From Galbibacter sp038433465 (lineage in GTDB: Bacteria > Bacteroidota > Bacteroidia > Flavobacteriales > Flavobacteriaceae): 64,000 bases of DNA. The position numbers were made by a program, and so were the translations under genes. The notes below the pieces were generated by a model. It saw only the letters and a list, made by a program, of their open reading frames with translations, was not told the origin of the DNA and did not search any database. The stretch is from positions 62,001 to 126,000 of the forward strand of contig NZ_JAESVF010000003.1 in the NCBI RefSeq assembly GCF_038433465.1, read 5' to 3'. Shown here piece after piece: positions 15,419-23,972 of the stretch. Within the stretch, counting starts at the first letter, position 1. Each line of letters begins with the position of its first letter.

Positions 15419-17299
15419 TTATTTTTTCTGAGCTTCTGCCTGTTCCATCATTTCGCGCATTTTCTTTTGAAAACGGCTTTCTTTTTTAGGCTTCTTTTTA
15501 TTCTCCTGAATTTTAGCGTGAATTTTATCCTCGTCAACAATATAATTCTTGATTACTAACATAATCACGATTGTAATTAAGTTTGAAATAAAATAGTACA
15601 AACTCAAACCACTTGCATAATTGTTGAAGAAAAACAACATCATTATTGGTGAAATATAAATCATCACTTTCATGATACTTCCCATATCTGGCATTCCTTC
15701 TTGCGCAGGTTGTTGCATTGCTTGTTGCTGTCCTGTTGTCATTTTCATATAGAAGAAAATAGCGACAGATGCTAAAATTGGAAACAAACTTACGTGGTCT
15801 CCATAGAATGGAATTTTAAATCCTTCTGGGAACTTGTAAATAATATCATACGATGATAAATCGTCTGCCCATAAAAATGATTTTTGACGTAACATGATAG
15901 CCGTCGGGAAGAACATAAATAGCGCGTAGAATACAGGAATTTGTAACAATCCTGGCACACAACCACTCATTGGACTCACTCCTGCCTTACTATAAAGCTT
16001 CATGGTTTCTTGCTGACGCTTCATTGGGTTGTCTTTATACTTCTCGGCAATCTCTGTAACTTCTGGTTTGATTACCTTCATTTTCGCCTGAGAAACATAC
16101 GATTTGTAAGTTACTGGCGACAATGCCAATCGTACAATAATAGTCATCACGATAATTGCAATTCCGTAAGGAAAAACAGAACTCAAAAAGTCGTATAAAG
16201 GTGTAAATACGTGTTTGTTGATGAATCCGAAAATTCCCCATCCAAAAGGAATCGATTCAGCTAAATCTAAATCTTTGTATTTTTTAAACTGACGAGCATC
16301 TGTTGGTCCATAATACCAATGTAAGTTATAATTTAACTCTCCACCTTGAATTTCTAAAGGTGTTGATGCAGTGTACAATTTAACGTGTTGTTCTGATGGA
16401 TTTTCATCTTCAAACATTTGCTTTGACGTTAAAGAAACATTTGAAAAAGAATTTGGATTGATTAAAATAGAACTAAAGAAATGTTGTCTGTAAGAAATCC
16501 AACTTACATCTGTATCTGCTTCATCGTCTTCTCCTCCTTGCGCAAGTTTACTTACATCGCCATCGTGCATGTATGTTAAACGCGTATATCTGTTTTCGTA
16601 AGCAATACTTCTACTGTGGCGAATTCCGTTCAACTTCCAATCTAGTTGCGCTGGTTGCGAACTGTTAAGCACACCGTTTAAACCTTGTGAACGAATGGTA
16701 AAATCTACCATATACTCACTTGGTTTCAACTCGTATCTATATTCTAAAAATGTATTGTTTGAAGTTTTTAATTTCATTGACAACACTTGGTTTTCTCCAC
16801 TTTTTGTCAACGTAGGTTCAAAGAAAAGGTCTTTGGTGTTTAGCGTACGGTTGTCTGTAGTTCCGAATGATAAATTAAAAGATGCGTTTCCATCTTTAAT
16901 TAAATAAACAGGAATAGAATCGAACGTTTTAAACTTTTTCAATTCGGCTTCTACAATTTGCCCTCCTTTGTTGCTTATTTTAAAACGAACCAAATCGTTT
17001 TCGAAAGTTGTTGTAGCATTTTCATTTGCTGAAGCCAACGATGCTGAATATGCAAATGCTCCCAACGAACCTTTGTATTGTGCCAAGGCTGTAGAATCGG
17101 CCATATCGATAGCAGGAACGCTCTCTACAACAGCTGCATTTTTTTCTACTTCTTTAGCTTTTTCAACTTGCTCTTGCTTAGCTTTTTCTGCTTGAATTTC
17201 TTCATCGGTAGGTTGGTTATTGTACAAAAACCACATTAAGATTATCCCAACTAGTATAAAACCAATAATTGAGTTTAAATCAAATTTCTTTTCTTCCAT
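15419..17299 (-). CDS. yidC: Membrane protein insertase YidC
   Basis: 626 aa. YidC inserts and folds inner-membrane proteins with or without SecYEG. An N-terminal membrane anchor (residues ~10-27, IIGFILVGIILMWFLY) is followed by a large periplasmic beta domain to about residue 345, then the conserved five-helix core: FPYGIAIIVMTIIVRLALSP, AKMKVIKPEVTEIAEKYKDNPMKRQQE (cytoplasmic hairpin) and SGCVPGLLQIPVFYALFMFF. The Arg in the VRLALSP helix is the conserved groove residue. The C-terminus is Lys-rich, as in other Bacteroidota. It lies 103 bases after pyrG and is probably co-transcribed with it. Confidence 0.96.
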   Translation of the reverse strand: MEEKKFDLNSIIGFILVGIILMWFLYNNQPTDEEIQAEKAKQEQVEKAKEVEKNAAVVESVPAIDMADSTALAQYKGSLGAFAYSASLASANENATTTFENDLVRFKISNKGGQIVEAELKKFKTFDSIPVYLIKDGNASFNLSFGTTDNRTLNTKDLFFEPTLTKSGENQVLSMKLKTSNNTFLEYRYELKPSEYMVDFTIRSQGLNGVLNSSQPAQLDWKLNGIRHSRSIAYENRYTRLTYMHDGDVSKLAQGGEDDEADTDVSWISYRQHFFSSILINPNSFSNVSLTSKQMFEDENPSEQHVKLYTASTPLEIQGGELNYNLHWYYGPTDARQFKKYKDLDLAESIPFGWGIFGFINKHVFTPLYDFLSSVFPYGIAIIVMTIIVRLALSPVTYKSYVSQAKMKVIKPEVTEIAEKYKDNPMKRQQETMKLYSKAGVSPMSGCVPGLLQIPVFYALFMFFPTAIMLRQKSFLWADDLSSYDIIYKFPEGFKIPFYGDHVSLFPILASVAIFFYMKMTTGQQQAMQQPAQEGMPDMGSIMKVMIYISPIMMLFFFNNYASGLSLYYFISNLITIVIMLVIKNYIVDEDKIHAKIQENKKKPKKESRFQKKMREMMEQAEAQKK

Positions 17300-17402
17300 T
17301 TAATTCTATTTAAAAAATTCCTTTTCATCAAAAAGGGCATTCACGTTGCAAAATATAGTTTGCAAAGATATGCCCAAATTGTATTTATATGTCAAACTGA
17401 CA

Positions 17403-19019
17403 CTATTTTTGTTGCTTGTGTTGTAAGGCTGATTTTACAAACCCTACAAATAATGGATGCGGATTTGCTACCGTACTTTTATATTCTGGATGGTATTGAA
17501 CTCCTACAAACCAAGGATGCGAAGGCAATTCTACAACTTCTACCAAACCTGTTTCTGGGTTAAGACCTGTTGCTTTTAATCCAGCTGCTTCAATTTGTTG
17601 TTTATATGAATCGTTAAACTCGTAACGGTGTCTGTGACGCTCAGAAATGGCGTTACTATCGTACACTTTACTTACCAAACTCCCTTCAGCTAAATTACAA
17701 TCCCACGCTCCTAAACGCATAGTTCCACCCATATGTGTAATGTCTTTTTGCTCTTCCATTAAATCGATAACAGGGTTGGTTGTATCAGGATTCATTTCAG
17801 TAGAATTGGCATCTTTTAAATTGAGAACATTACGTGCAAATTCGATAACTGCCATTTGCATTCCTAAACAAATCCCTAAAAACGGAATATTATTTTCACG
17901 GATGTACTTAATAGTTTCGATTTTTCCTTCAATACCACGCTCTCCAAAACCTGGAGCCACTAAAACTCCATCTAATTTTGCTATTTTATTCTGAAGAATA
18001 TCTGCATCGATATATTCAGAATGAATATACTCTACTTTTACTTTCACTTCATTTTCTGCACCTGCGTGAATGAAGGCTTCTAAAATTGATTTATAACTAT
18101 CTTGAAGCTCTACATATTTCCCTACCAATCCAATATGCACTTCGTCTTTCGGATTTTTATGACGTTGTAAAAACTGATTCCAACGTGTTAAATCGGGTTG
18201 CGAATTATCTTGTAAAGCAAGTTTTTTCAATACAACTGCATCCAAACCTTCTTTCAACATCATGTTTGGCACATCGTAAATTGTTGAAGCATCAATCGAC
18301 TGAATTACAGCTTCGCGCTTAACATTACAAAACAAGGCTAACTTTTCTCTTAAATCATCCGAAAGTTCGTGCTCTGTTCTACAAACTAAAATATCAGCTT
18401 TAATTCCGCTTTCCATTAAAGTTTTTACTGAATGCTGTGTTGGTTTTGTTTTTAACTCCCCAGCTGCAGAAAGATATGGCACAAGTGTAAGGTGAATTAC
18501 AAGTCCGTTATTATCACCCAATTCCCACATTAATTGTCTAACCGACTCAATGTAAGGAAGCGATTCGATATCTCCAACAGTTCCACCAATTTCAGTAATA
18601 ACGATATCGTATTCTCCGCTATTTCCTAAAACTTGAATGCGTTCTTTAATTTCGTTGGTGATATGCGGAACAACTTGCACTGTTTTCCCTAAAAATTCAC
18701 CTTTACGTTCTTTTTCAATAACACTTTGGTAAATTCTTCCAGTAGTAACATTGTTTGCCTGTGAGGTATTTACGTTTAAAAAACGCTCGTAGTGCCCTAA
18801 ATCTAAATCGGTTTCGGCACCATCATCAGTTACATAACACTCACCGTGTTCGTATGGATTAAGCGTACCAGGATCAACATTAATATACGGATCGAGTTTT
18901 TGGATAGTTGTTTTGTAACCTCTTGCTTGTAAAAGTTTCGCTAATGATGCTGCAATAATTCCTTTCCCCAATGAAGAGGTAACACCACCCGTAACAAAAA
19001 TGTATTTGGTATCTGCCAT
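17403..19019 (-). CDS. pyrG: CTP synthase
   Basis: 538 aa, full length. It aminates UTP to CTP using glutamine. The synthase domain begins TKYIFVTGGVTSSLGKGI and holds DPYINVDPGTLNPYEHGE with Mg/ATP residues. The amidotransferase domain has the nucleophile Cys in GICLGMQ near residue 384 and the His-Glu pair in YHPEYKS near 515. It is the first gene of a pyrG-yidC pair; the preceding gene ends at a terminator. Confidence 0.97.
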   Translation of the reverse strand: MADTKYIFVTGGVTSSLGKGIIAASLAKLLQARGYKTTIQKLDPYINVDPGTLNPYEHGECYVTDDGAETDLDLGHYERFLNVNTSQANNVTTGRIYQSVIEKERKGEFLGKTVQVVPHITNEIKERIQVLGNSGEYDIVITEIGGTVGDIESLPYIESVRQLMWELGDNNGLVIHLTLVPYLSAAGELKTKPTQHSVKTLMESGIKADILVCRTEHELSDDLREKLALFCNVKREAVIQSIDASTIYDVPNMMLKEGLDAVVLKKLALQDNSQPDLTRWNQFLQRHKNPKDEVHIGLVGKYVELQDSYKSILEAFIHAGAENEVKVKVEYIHSEYIDADILQNKIAKLDGVLVAPGFGERGIEGKIETIKYIRENNIPFLGICLGMQMAVIEFARNVLNLKDANSTEMNPDTTNPVIDLMEEQKDITHMGGTMRLGAWDCNLAEGSLVSKVYDSNAISERHRHRYEFNDSYKQQIEAAGLKATGLNPETGLVEVVELPSHPWFVGVQYHPEYKSTVANPHPLFVGFVKSALQHKQQK

Positions 19020-19091
19020 TGTCTTTACTTAATTGAATTGTCTGCCTAAGCAGTTATTGAAAATATCGCGGCAAAAATACAAATAAGAATT

Positions 19092-19122
19092 AAAAAACCC
19101 TCTTCAAAAGAAAGGGATTTTA
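19092..19122 (-). terminator. Terminator after the DUF3820 gene
   Basis: On the minus strand AAAATCCCTTT pairs with AGAGGGTTTT (one G-T), followed by T residues. Confidence 0.6.
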
Positions 19123-19154
19123 AGATTGTTTTTCGTGTAAGATTTAGCAGCGAG

Positions 19155-19382
19155 TTACTTAAGTTTTTGAATTTTATAGATGAGTTCTTCCAAACCGTTT
19201 ACCTTGATTTCATACATAGCTTCGAGTTGAGCTCCTAGCTTTCCGGGAGGAAAACCTTGCTTTCGAAACCACACATAGTATGGCTCTGGAATATCAATTA
19301 AAAATCGTCCTTTGTATTTCCCAAAAGGCATTTTTGCATGCGCTAATTGAAGAAGAAATTCTTTATTTGAATTGATATTCAT
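19155..19382 (-). CDS. DUF3820 family protein
   Basis: 75 aa. MPFGKYKGRFLIDIPEPYYVWF followed by GFPPGKLG is the family core (read in two parts: MPFGKYKG near residue 18 and YYVWFRKQG near 35). The family has been called quorum-sensing-regulated virulence factor from one structure, but no biochemical role is established. The gene stands alone, with a large repeat-filled gap upstream and a terminator downstream. Confidence 0.82.
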   Translation of the reverse strand: MNINSNKEFLLQLAHAKMPFGKYKGRFLIDIPEPYYVWFRKQGFPPGKLGAQLEAMYEIKVNGLEELIYKIQKLK

Positions 19383-19500
19383 TTTTTTATGAGTGTTCTA
19401 ATTGTTTTAAAGTAACAAAGTTGCAGAGGTTCAAAAGTCATTTATTTACTGCTTTTGTTTATTTACTTTCTATTTTGTACTTCTAGCTTCTTACTTTAAT

Positions 19501-19567
19501 ACATCCCCCTAGCCCCTTCAAAGGGGGAATTAATTGTCCCCTTGAGGGGACTTTAGGGGTGTTTTTA
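19501..19567. repeat. C-rich/G-rich palindromic intergenic element, copy 1
   Basis: ACATCCCCCTAGCCCC at the left is answered by GGGGACTTTAGGGGTGT at the right, with inner hairpins CCCCTT-CAAA-GGGG and CCCCTTGAGGGG. It lies in the 560-base gap 19383-19942, which holds no gene. Confidence 0.75.
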
Positions 19568-19605
19568 AATCTTTATTAAACCTCAACATTCCCTTTATGT
19601 GATGA

Positions 19606-19628
19606 GAAACTGAGTCAAGCTCAGTTTG
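19606..19628. repeat. Small hairpin between the two C-rich elements
   Basis: AAACTGAG and CTCAGTTT form a perfect 8-bp stem with loop TCAAG, followed by TGACGAAAG. The text resembles the dispersed GAGCTTGACGAAAG-type repeats common in flavobacterial intergenic DNA. Confidence 0.55.
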
Positions 19629-19681
19629 ACGAAAGATTCTTTTTCAGTTAATTTTTGAATACAGCTTCTCTTCAAACTTTT

Positions 19682-19790
19682 ACATCCCCCTAGCCCCCTT
19701 CAAAGGGGGAATTAAGCCTCCGAACAGGATGAATTTATTATCCCCTTGAGCCTGCCTGCGGTAGTCAGGGGGACTTTATGGGTGTTTTTG
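19682..19790. repeat. C-rich/G-rich palindromic intergenic element, copy 2 with insertions
   Basis: The outer parts are nearly identical to copy 1 at 19501, ACATCCCCCTAGCCCCC and GGGGGACTTTATGGGTGT, but about 22 bases (CCTCCGAACAGGATGAATTT region) and a second block with CCTGCCTGCGGTAGTCAGG are inserted between the arms. Confidence 0.75.
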
Positions 19791-19834
19791 AACTTCACTT
19801 TTCCTACTCATTAATAGCAAAACTCTCCGCATTA

Positions 19835-19917
19835 GCGATTGAGCGGCATGTTTGAGCTCTTCCAACTTTTTTGTTGGAAAGCGAGTAGCGAAAGCGCGAC
19901 CACACTTTTTTGTGTGG
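19835..19917. repeat. Composite repeat element with two T6-loop hairpins
   Basis: The block contains GAGCGGCATGTTTGAGCTC, then TTCCAAC-TTTTTT-GTTGGAA, then GCGAGTAGCGAAAGCGCGAC, then CCACAC-TTTTTT-GTGTGG. The part TTTGAGC-x-GCGAG also occurs at 39200-39214. It sits 26 bases past the osmC stop codon and could serve as its 3' end. Confidence 0.65.
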
Positions 19918-19942
19918 GAATGCCCAAAAAATAATTAGTTAG

Positions 19943-20347
19943 TTACTTCCAATTAAAAGTAATGTCTTTTTGAATATCTGGATGCAAACTATAGTGCACC
20001 GGACAGGTATTTGCAGTTTTTTCGAGGATTTTTTTACTCTTATCGTCTAGATGTACTGGGATATCAAAAACGACTTCGATTTTAGAAATTCTACGCGGGT
20101 TGGCTTCCATTGTTTTGGTAACCGTTGCAGTGGTTTCGGTTAAATCGACATCCATATCGCGCGCCTTGATTCCCATTACAGTGAGCATGCAACTTGCCAA
20201 AGAAGTCGCAACAGTATCGGTTGGAGAAAAAGCCTCGCCTTTTCCGTTGTTATCGGTTGGGGCGTCGGTAATAAATGAGTTGTTACTTTTTAGGTGCACA
20301 CATTTAGTTCGAAGTGCTCCCAAGTATGTTACTATTGAGGTTGGCAT
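19943..20347 (-). CDS. OsmC family peroxiredoxin-like protein
   Basis: 134 aa. The two reactive Cys are in SLASCMLTVMG near residue 53 and TCPVHYSL near 114, the arrangement of OsmC/Ohr proteins, which reduce organic hydroperoxides in the cytoplasm. The start MPTSIVTYLGALRTKC fits the usual family beginning, so the 44-base overlap with the preceding gene is probably real. It is the last gene after guaA and the LysM gene, and may be coupled to the LysM gene by that overlap. Confidence 0.88.
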   Translation of the reverse strand: MPTSIVTYLGALRTKCVHLKSNNSFITDAPTDNNGKGEAFSPTDTVATSLASCMLTVMGIKARDMDVDLTETTATVTKTMEANPRRISKIEVVFDIPVHLDDKSKKILEKTANTCPVHYSLHPDIQKDITFNWK

Positions 20348-22280
20348 CGTTTTTTGCTTCTTTAATTTGTAAATTATCGTATTGCACTATGTAAAGCGCC
20401 TTGTTGATGTAACCACCAGTGGTTGCTTTTTTATAGTCAAATTTATTCTCTACATATTCGGTTTCGCTCACTTTTGCAGACACATAATCTAAATTTTTAT
20501 TGTAAGCTAAACGCAAAATAACATCCATGGTTAAATCGAATCCACGTGTTGCATAACGATTTGGTGTTGTACCGTATTTTGCTTCAAATTTTTTACTGAA
20601 ACTTGTATTTACATCTGCAAGCTTATCGATTGTTGGGAAATGAAAATGCAATTTAGAAAGGTGCATATTCGAAATATTATCGCTATCGTAAGCATCTCCT
20701 TTAAGAGTAGTAAGCAGTGTAATTTTATAAGCTTCTGTTTGTGCTGAATTTACCACGCCAGTAATGTTGGTAAGTAGCGGAATGCTATTGGTTTCAACGA
20801 TTACCCAGTTTTCTTTTTCTGAAGAAAGAAAAGGATTAATTTCGTCCAAACGGATAAATTTATCATTTATAGGAGTAATTGTTTTTGCTCCTGGCACCAA
20901 TGCTTGCAACTTTGATTTTATCGCTGAATTTTTAGCATCAGCAATAATAATTACATTTTTATTGAAACCGTTCACAGCAATAAAATCTATCATTTTCTGA
21001 CGCAACAAATCGTCTGGTGGTAGCGTTTGATAGACATTGCTATACATATCTAAACCTTTGTTTGAAAAAGGTGCGAAAATTGGAGTATTTTGCGAACGCA
21101 CTGCACTTGAAACTCGGTTAAAAGTAGATGGCAAAATTGGCCCCACAATTGCGTCTGCATTGGCTAACTTTCCGCTAGAAGCAAGCTGACTTACCTTAGT
21201 TTCATTCGCTCCACTATCAAAAACATTTACGTCTAGTGAAAGTCCTAGTTTCTTAACAGAATCTATCGCCATAAGTGCTCCTGTATAAAAATCTAAAGAC
21301 ACACTTAACAACCTATCTTTTTTGAGTTTTTCTTTATTACTCTCAATATCTTCAAAGTTTAACTCATCTAATTTAAAAGGAAGTATAATTGCTAACGTAG
21401 ATTTTTCAGCATAATTAATACTATCTAGCAAAGAGAACTTTTCGATAAGTTGACCGTTGTTTACTGTAAGCGCTCCTGTTTTATTTTTAGGTAATTTTAA
21501 AACCATTCCAGCTTTTAAACCATCGGTTTTTACTTTTGGATTAAGCGCTTCGATTTCTTCTTGAGTTACACCCAATTTTACTTTTAGTCTATAAAATCCT
21601 TCTTTTGGAAGTACCGTATAGTAATTGTAAGCATCTACCTCAACAGGTTTTTTCTCATTTCCTGCAACAAAAGGCACCCACAAGGTATCTCCTTCTTTTA
21701 AAACCTCTTGCATCGTTGGGTTGATAGCTTTTAAAGAATCAACAGTAATTCCATGTTCGTAAGCTACTCTCCAAGGTCCTTCTTTTGGTGCTACAATGTG
21801 TGGCACCAAACCTTCTTTTACTGACGGAATTGTATTTCCGGTAGCAGAAGTAGCATACACAGGAATTTTTATAATCTCATTCTTTTTAAGCTGACGACTG
21901 TACAACTCTTTGTTATAGCGTTTTATATCATCAACAGAAACATTGTACTCTTTTGAAATACTGTACAATGTTTCTTTTCTTTTTGCTTTGTGCTCAATAA
22001 AATTTGTTGTTTCCGTAGTAGTGTACTCGATATTTTGATTTACTCCAGGTTGTGTAGGAGTTTGTTTATCGGACACAGGAATAACAACAATTGTATGTGC
22101 CTTAACACCATTTTTAACTTCGGGGTTTAACTTTAGAATTGCATACGGTGTAACCTGATATTTTTTTGCAATACTCTCTAAGGTTTCTCCTTCTTTTACA
22201 GCATGTGTTTCAAACTTTTGCGCTTGCATACTTACACAAAAGAAAACTGCCAGTATAAAAATAACTCTGTTAAGGTTCAT
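20304..22280 (-). CDS. LysM-repeat protein with periplasmic-binding-like domain
   Basis: 658 aa. A signal peptide (MNLNRVIFILAVFFCVSMQAQ region, split around residue 20) is followed by four LysM or LysM-like units at about 24-70, 95-145, 160-205 and 220-270, the first being HAVKEGETLESIAKKYQVTP. From about residue 295 a type I periplasmic-binding fold follows (LAIILPFKLDEL, DFYTGALMAIDS, ADAIVGPILPSTF, TPIFAPFSN), reminiscent of LpoA-like and amino-acid receptor domains. A role in sensing or helping peptidoglycan synthesis is inferred from this combination. It lies 83 bases after guaA. Confidence 0.85.
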   Translation of the reverse strand: MNLNRVIFILAVFFCVSMQAQKFETHAVKEGETLESIAKKYQVTPYAILKLNPEVKNGVKAHTIVVIPVSDKQTPTQPGVNQNIEYTTTETTNFIEHKAKRKETLYSISKEYNVSVDDIKRYNKELYSRQLKKNEIIKIPVYATSATGNTIPSVKEGLVPHIVAPKEGPWRVAYEHGITVDSLKAINPTMQEVLKEGDTLWVPFVAGNEKKPVEVDAYNYYTVLPKEGFYRLKVKLGVTQEEIEALNPKVKTDGLKAGMVLKLPKNKTGALTVNNGQLIEKFSLLDSINYAEKSTLAIILPFKLDELNFEDIESNKEKLKKDRLLSVSLDFYTGALMAIDSVKKLGLSLDVNVFDSGANETKVSQLASSGKLANADAIVGPILPSTFNRVSSAVRSQNTPIFAPFSNKGLDMYSNVYQTLPPDDLLRQKMIDFIAVNGFNKNVIIIADAKNSAIKSKLQALVPGAKTITPINDKFIRLDEINPFLSSEKENWVIVETNSIPLLTNITGVVNSAQTEAYKITLLTTLKGDAYDSDNISNMHLSKLHFHFPTIDKLADVNTSFSKKFEAKYGTTPNRYATRGFDLTMDVILRLAYNKNLDYVSAKVSETEYVENKFDYKKATTGGYINKALYIVQYDNLQIKEAKNDANLNSNILGSTSN

Positions 22281-22363
22281 AAAAATATATTAAGTTTTTT
22301 GCTTTAGAATGAAGTTAAAAATTACAACTTCTTCTATAAAACGTGACTAACAAAAGTGCTTTT

Positions 22364-23893
22364 TTATTCCCACTCAATAGTTGCTGGTGGCTTAGAACTA
22401 ATGTCGTACACTACTCTATTAACGCCTTTTACTTTGTTTATTATATCGTTAGACGTTTTTTGTAGAAATTCGTATGGTAAATTTACCCAATCGGCAGTCA
22501 TCCCATCGGTACTTTCTACAGCACGTAAAGCTACACATTTTTCGTAAGTACGCTCATCCCCCATTACTCCTACCGAGTTTACTGGCAACAGCATAGCTCC
22601 CGCTTGCCAAACTTTATCATACAGACCCCATTCTTTGAGTCCGTTAATAAAAATAGCATCTACCTCTTGTAAGATACGAACTTTTTCTGCAGTAATATCT
22701 CCAAGAATACGAATTGCAAGTCCTGGCCCTGGGAAAGGATGACGCCCTAATAATTCAGGATCAATTCCCATAGAAGCACCTACACGACGTACTTCATCTT
22801 TAAATAACATTTTTAAAGGCTCCACAATTTTTAATTTCATAAAATCTGGAAGTCCTCCTACGTTATGGTGACTTTTAATTGTTGCTGAAGGTCCATTTAC
22901 CGAAATCGACTCAATAACATCTGGGTAAATAGTTCCTTGTCCTAGCCATTTTACATCTTTAATTTCGTGTGCTTCATCATCAAAAACTTCAATAAACACA
23001 CGCCCAATAGCTTTACGCTTCAACTCTGGGTCTTCAACACCTGCAAGCGCATCTAAAAAACGCTCAGAAGCATCTACTCCTTTTACGTTAAGTCCCATTC
23101 CTTCGTATTGGTCTAATACACTTTGGAACTCATTTTTACGAAGTAAACCATTGTTTACAAAAATACAGTACAGATTATCTCCAATTGCTTTGTTAAGCAA
23201 TACGGCCGCCACGGTCGAATCAACTCCTCCAGAAAGTCCAAGCACTACACGCTCGTTTCCTAGTTGTTGTTTCAATTCGGCAACGGTCATATCAACAAAA
23301 TTATCTGGTGTCCAACTTTGCTCAACACCAGCAATTTTCACTAAAAAGTTTTCCAATAATTGTTTCCCATCTGTAGAGTGGTAAACCTCTGGGTGAAACT
23401 GAATAGCATAGGTTGTTTCTCCTTCAATTTTATAAGATGCGTTTTGCACGTCGTTTGTGCTCGCCAAAATAACTCCGTTTTCTGGAAGTTGTTTTATGGT
23501 GTCACTATGACTCATCCAAACCTGACTTCCTACAGAAATATCTTCAAAGAAAAGTTCGTTTTCAGCAATAAAAGAAAGATTAGCTCTTCCGTATTCTCTC
23601 GTATTCGAAGGCGCTACTTCTCCTCCTCCAAAATGTGCTAAATACTGCGCTCCGTAGCAAACTGCCAACATCGGAACTTTTCCGCGTATTTGCGACAAGT
23701 CTGGGTGCGGAGCATCTTCTGCTCTTACTGAAAATGGACTTCCAGACAAAATAACTGCCTTGTATGAAGAAAGGTCGTCTGGTAAATTGTTGTATGGGTA
23801 AATTTCGCAGAAAATATTTAACTCTCTTACGCGTCTTGCGATTAATTGAGTGTACTGCGAACCGAAATCTAAAATGAGTACGTTGTTTTGCAT
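22364..23893 (-). CDS. guaA: GMP synthase (glutamine-hydrolysing)
   Basis: 509 aa from the ATG at 23893; the TTG two codons earlier lies inside a -7 promoter element and is rejected. It aminates XMP to GMP. The N-terminal amidotransferase has SGSP, the nucleophile Cys in VCYGAQYL near residue 78 and FHPEV near 167. The ATP pyrophosphatase domain has GLSGGVDSTVAA near 219 and the C-terminal dimerisation domain ends in STDGMTADW and YDISSKPPATIEWE. It heads a run guaA, LysM protein, osmC. Confidence 0.97.
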   Translation of the reverse strand: MQNNVLILDFGSQYTQLIARRVRELNIFCEIYPYNNLPDDLSSYKAVILSGSPFSVRAEDAPHPDLSQIRGKVPMLAVCYGAQYLAHFGGGEVAPSNTREYGRANLSFIAENELFFEDISVGSQVWMSHSDTIKQLPENGVILASTNDVQNASYKIEGETTYAIQFHPEVYHSTDGKQLLENFLVKIAGVEQSWTPDNFVDMTVAELKQQLGNERVVLGLSGGVDSTVAAVLLNKAIGDNLYCIFVNNGLLRKNEFQSVLDQYEGMGLNVKGVDASERFLDALAGVEDPELKRKAIGRVFIEVFDDEAHEIKDVKWLGQGTIYPDVIESISVNGPSATIKSHHNVGGLPDFMKLKIVEPLKMLFKDEVRRVGASMGIDPELLGRHPFPGPGLAIRILGDITAEKVRILQEVDAIFINGLKEWGLYDKVWQAGAMLLPVNSVGVMGDERTYEKCVALRAVESTDGMTADWVNLPYEFLQKTSNDIINKVKGVNRVVYDISSKPPATIEWE

Positions 23894-23896
23894 GCG

Positions 23897-23904
23897 CAAA
23901 AATA
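23897..23904 (-). promoter_or_regulatory. -7 element directly before guaA
   Basis: TATTTTTG on the minus strand, three bases (CGC) from the guaA ATG. A clear -33 element is not visible. Confidence 0.5.
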
Positions 23905-23972
23905 CTATTTATAAAGAAAATGAAAAGGGTTGAACAAAGTATTTTTTTACACAAAGCTTCAACTTGAAATTA

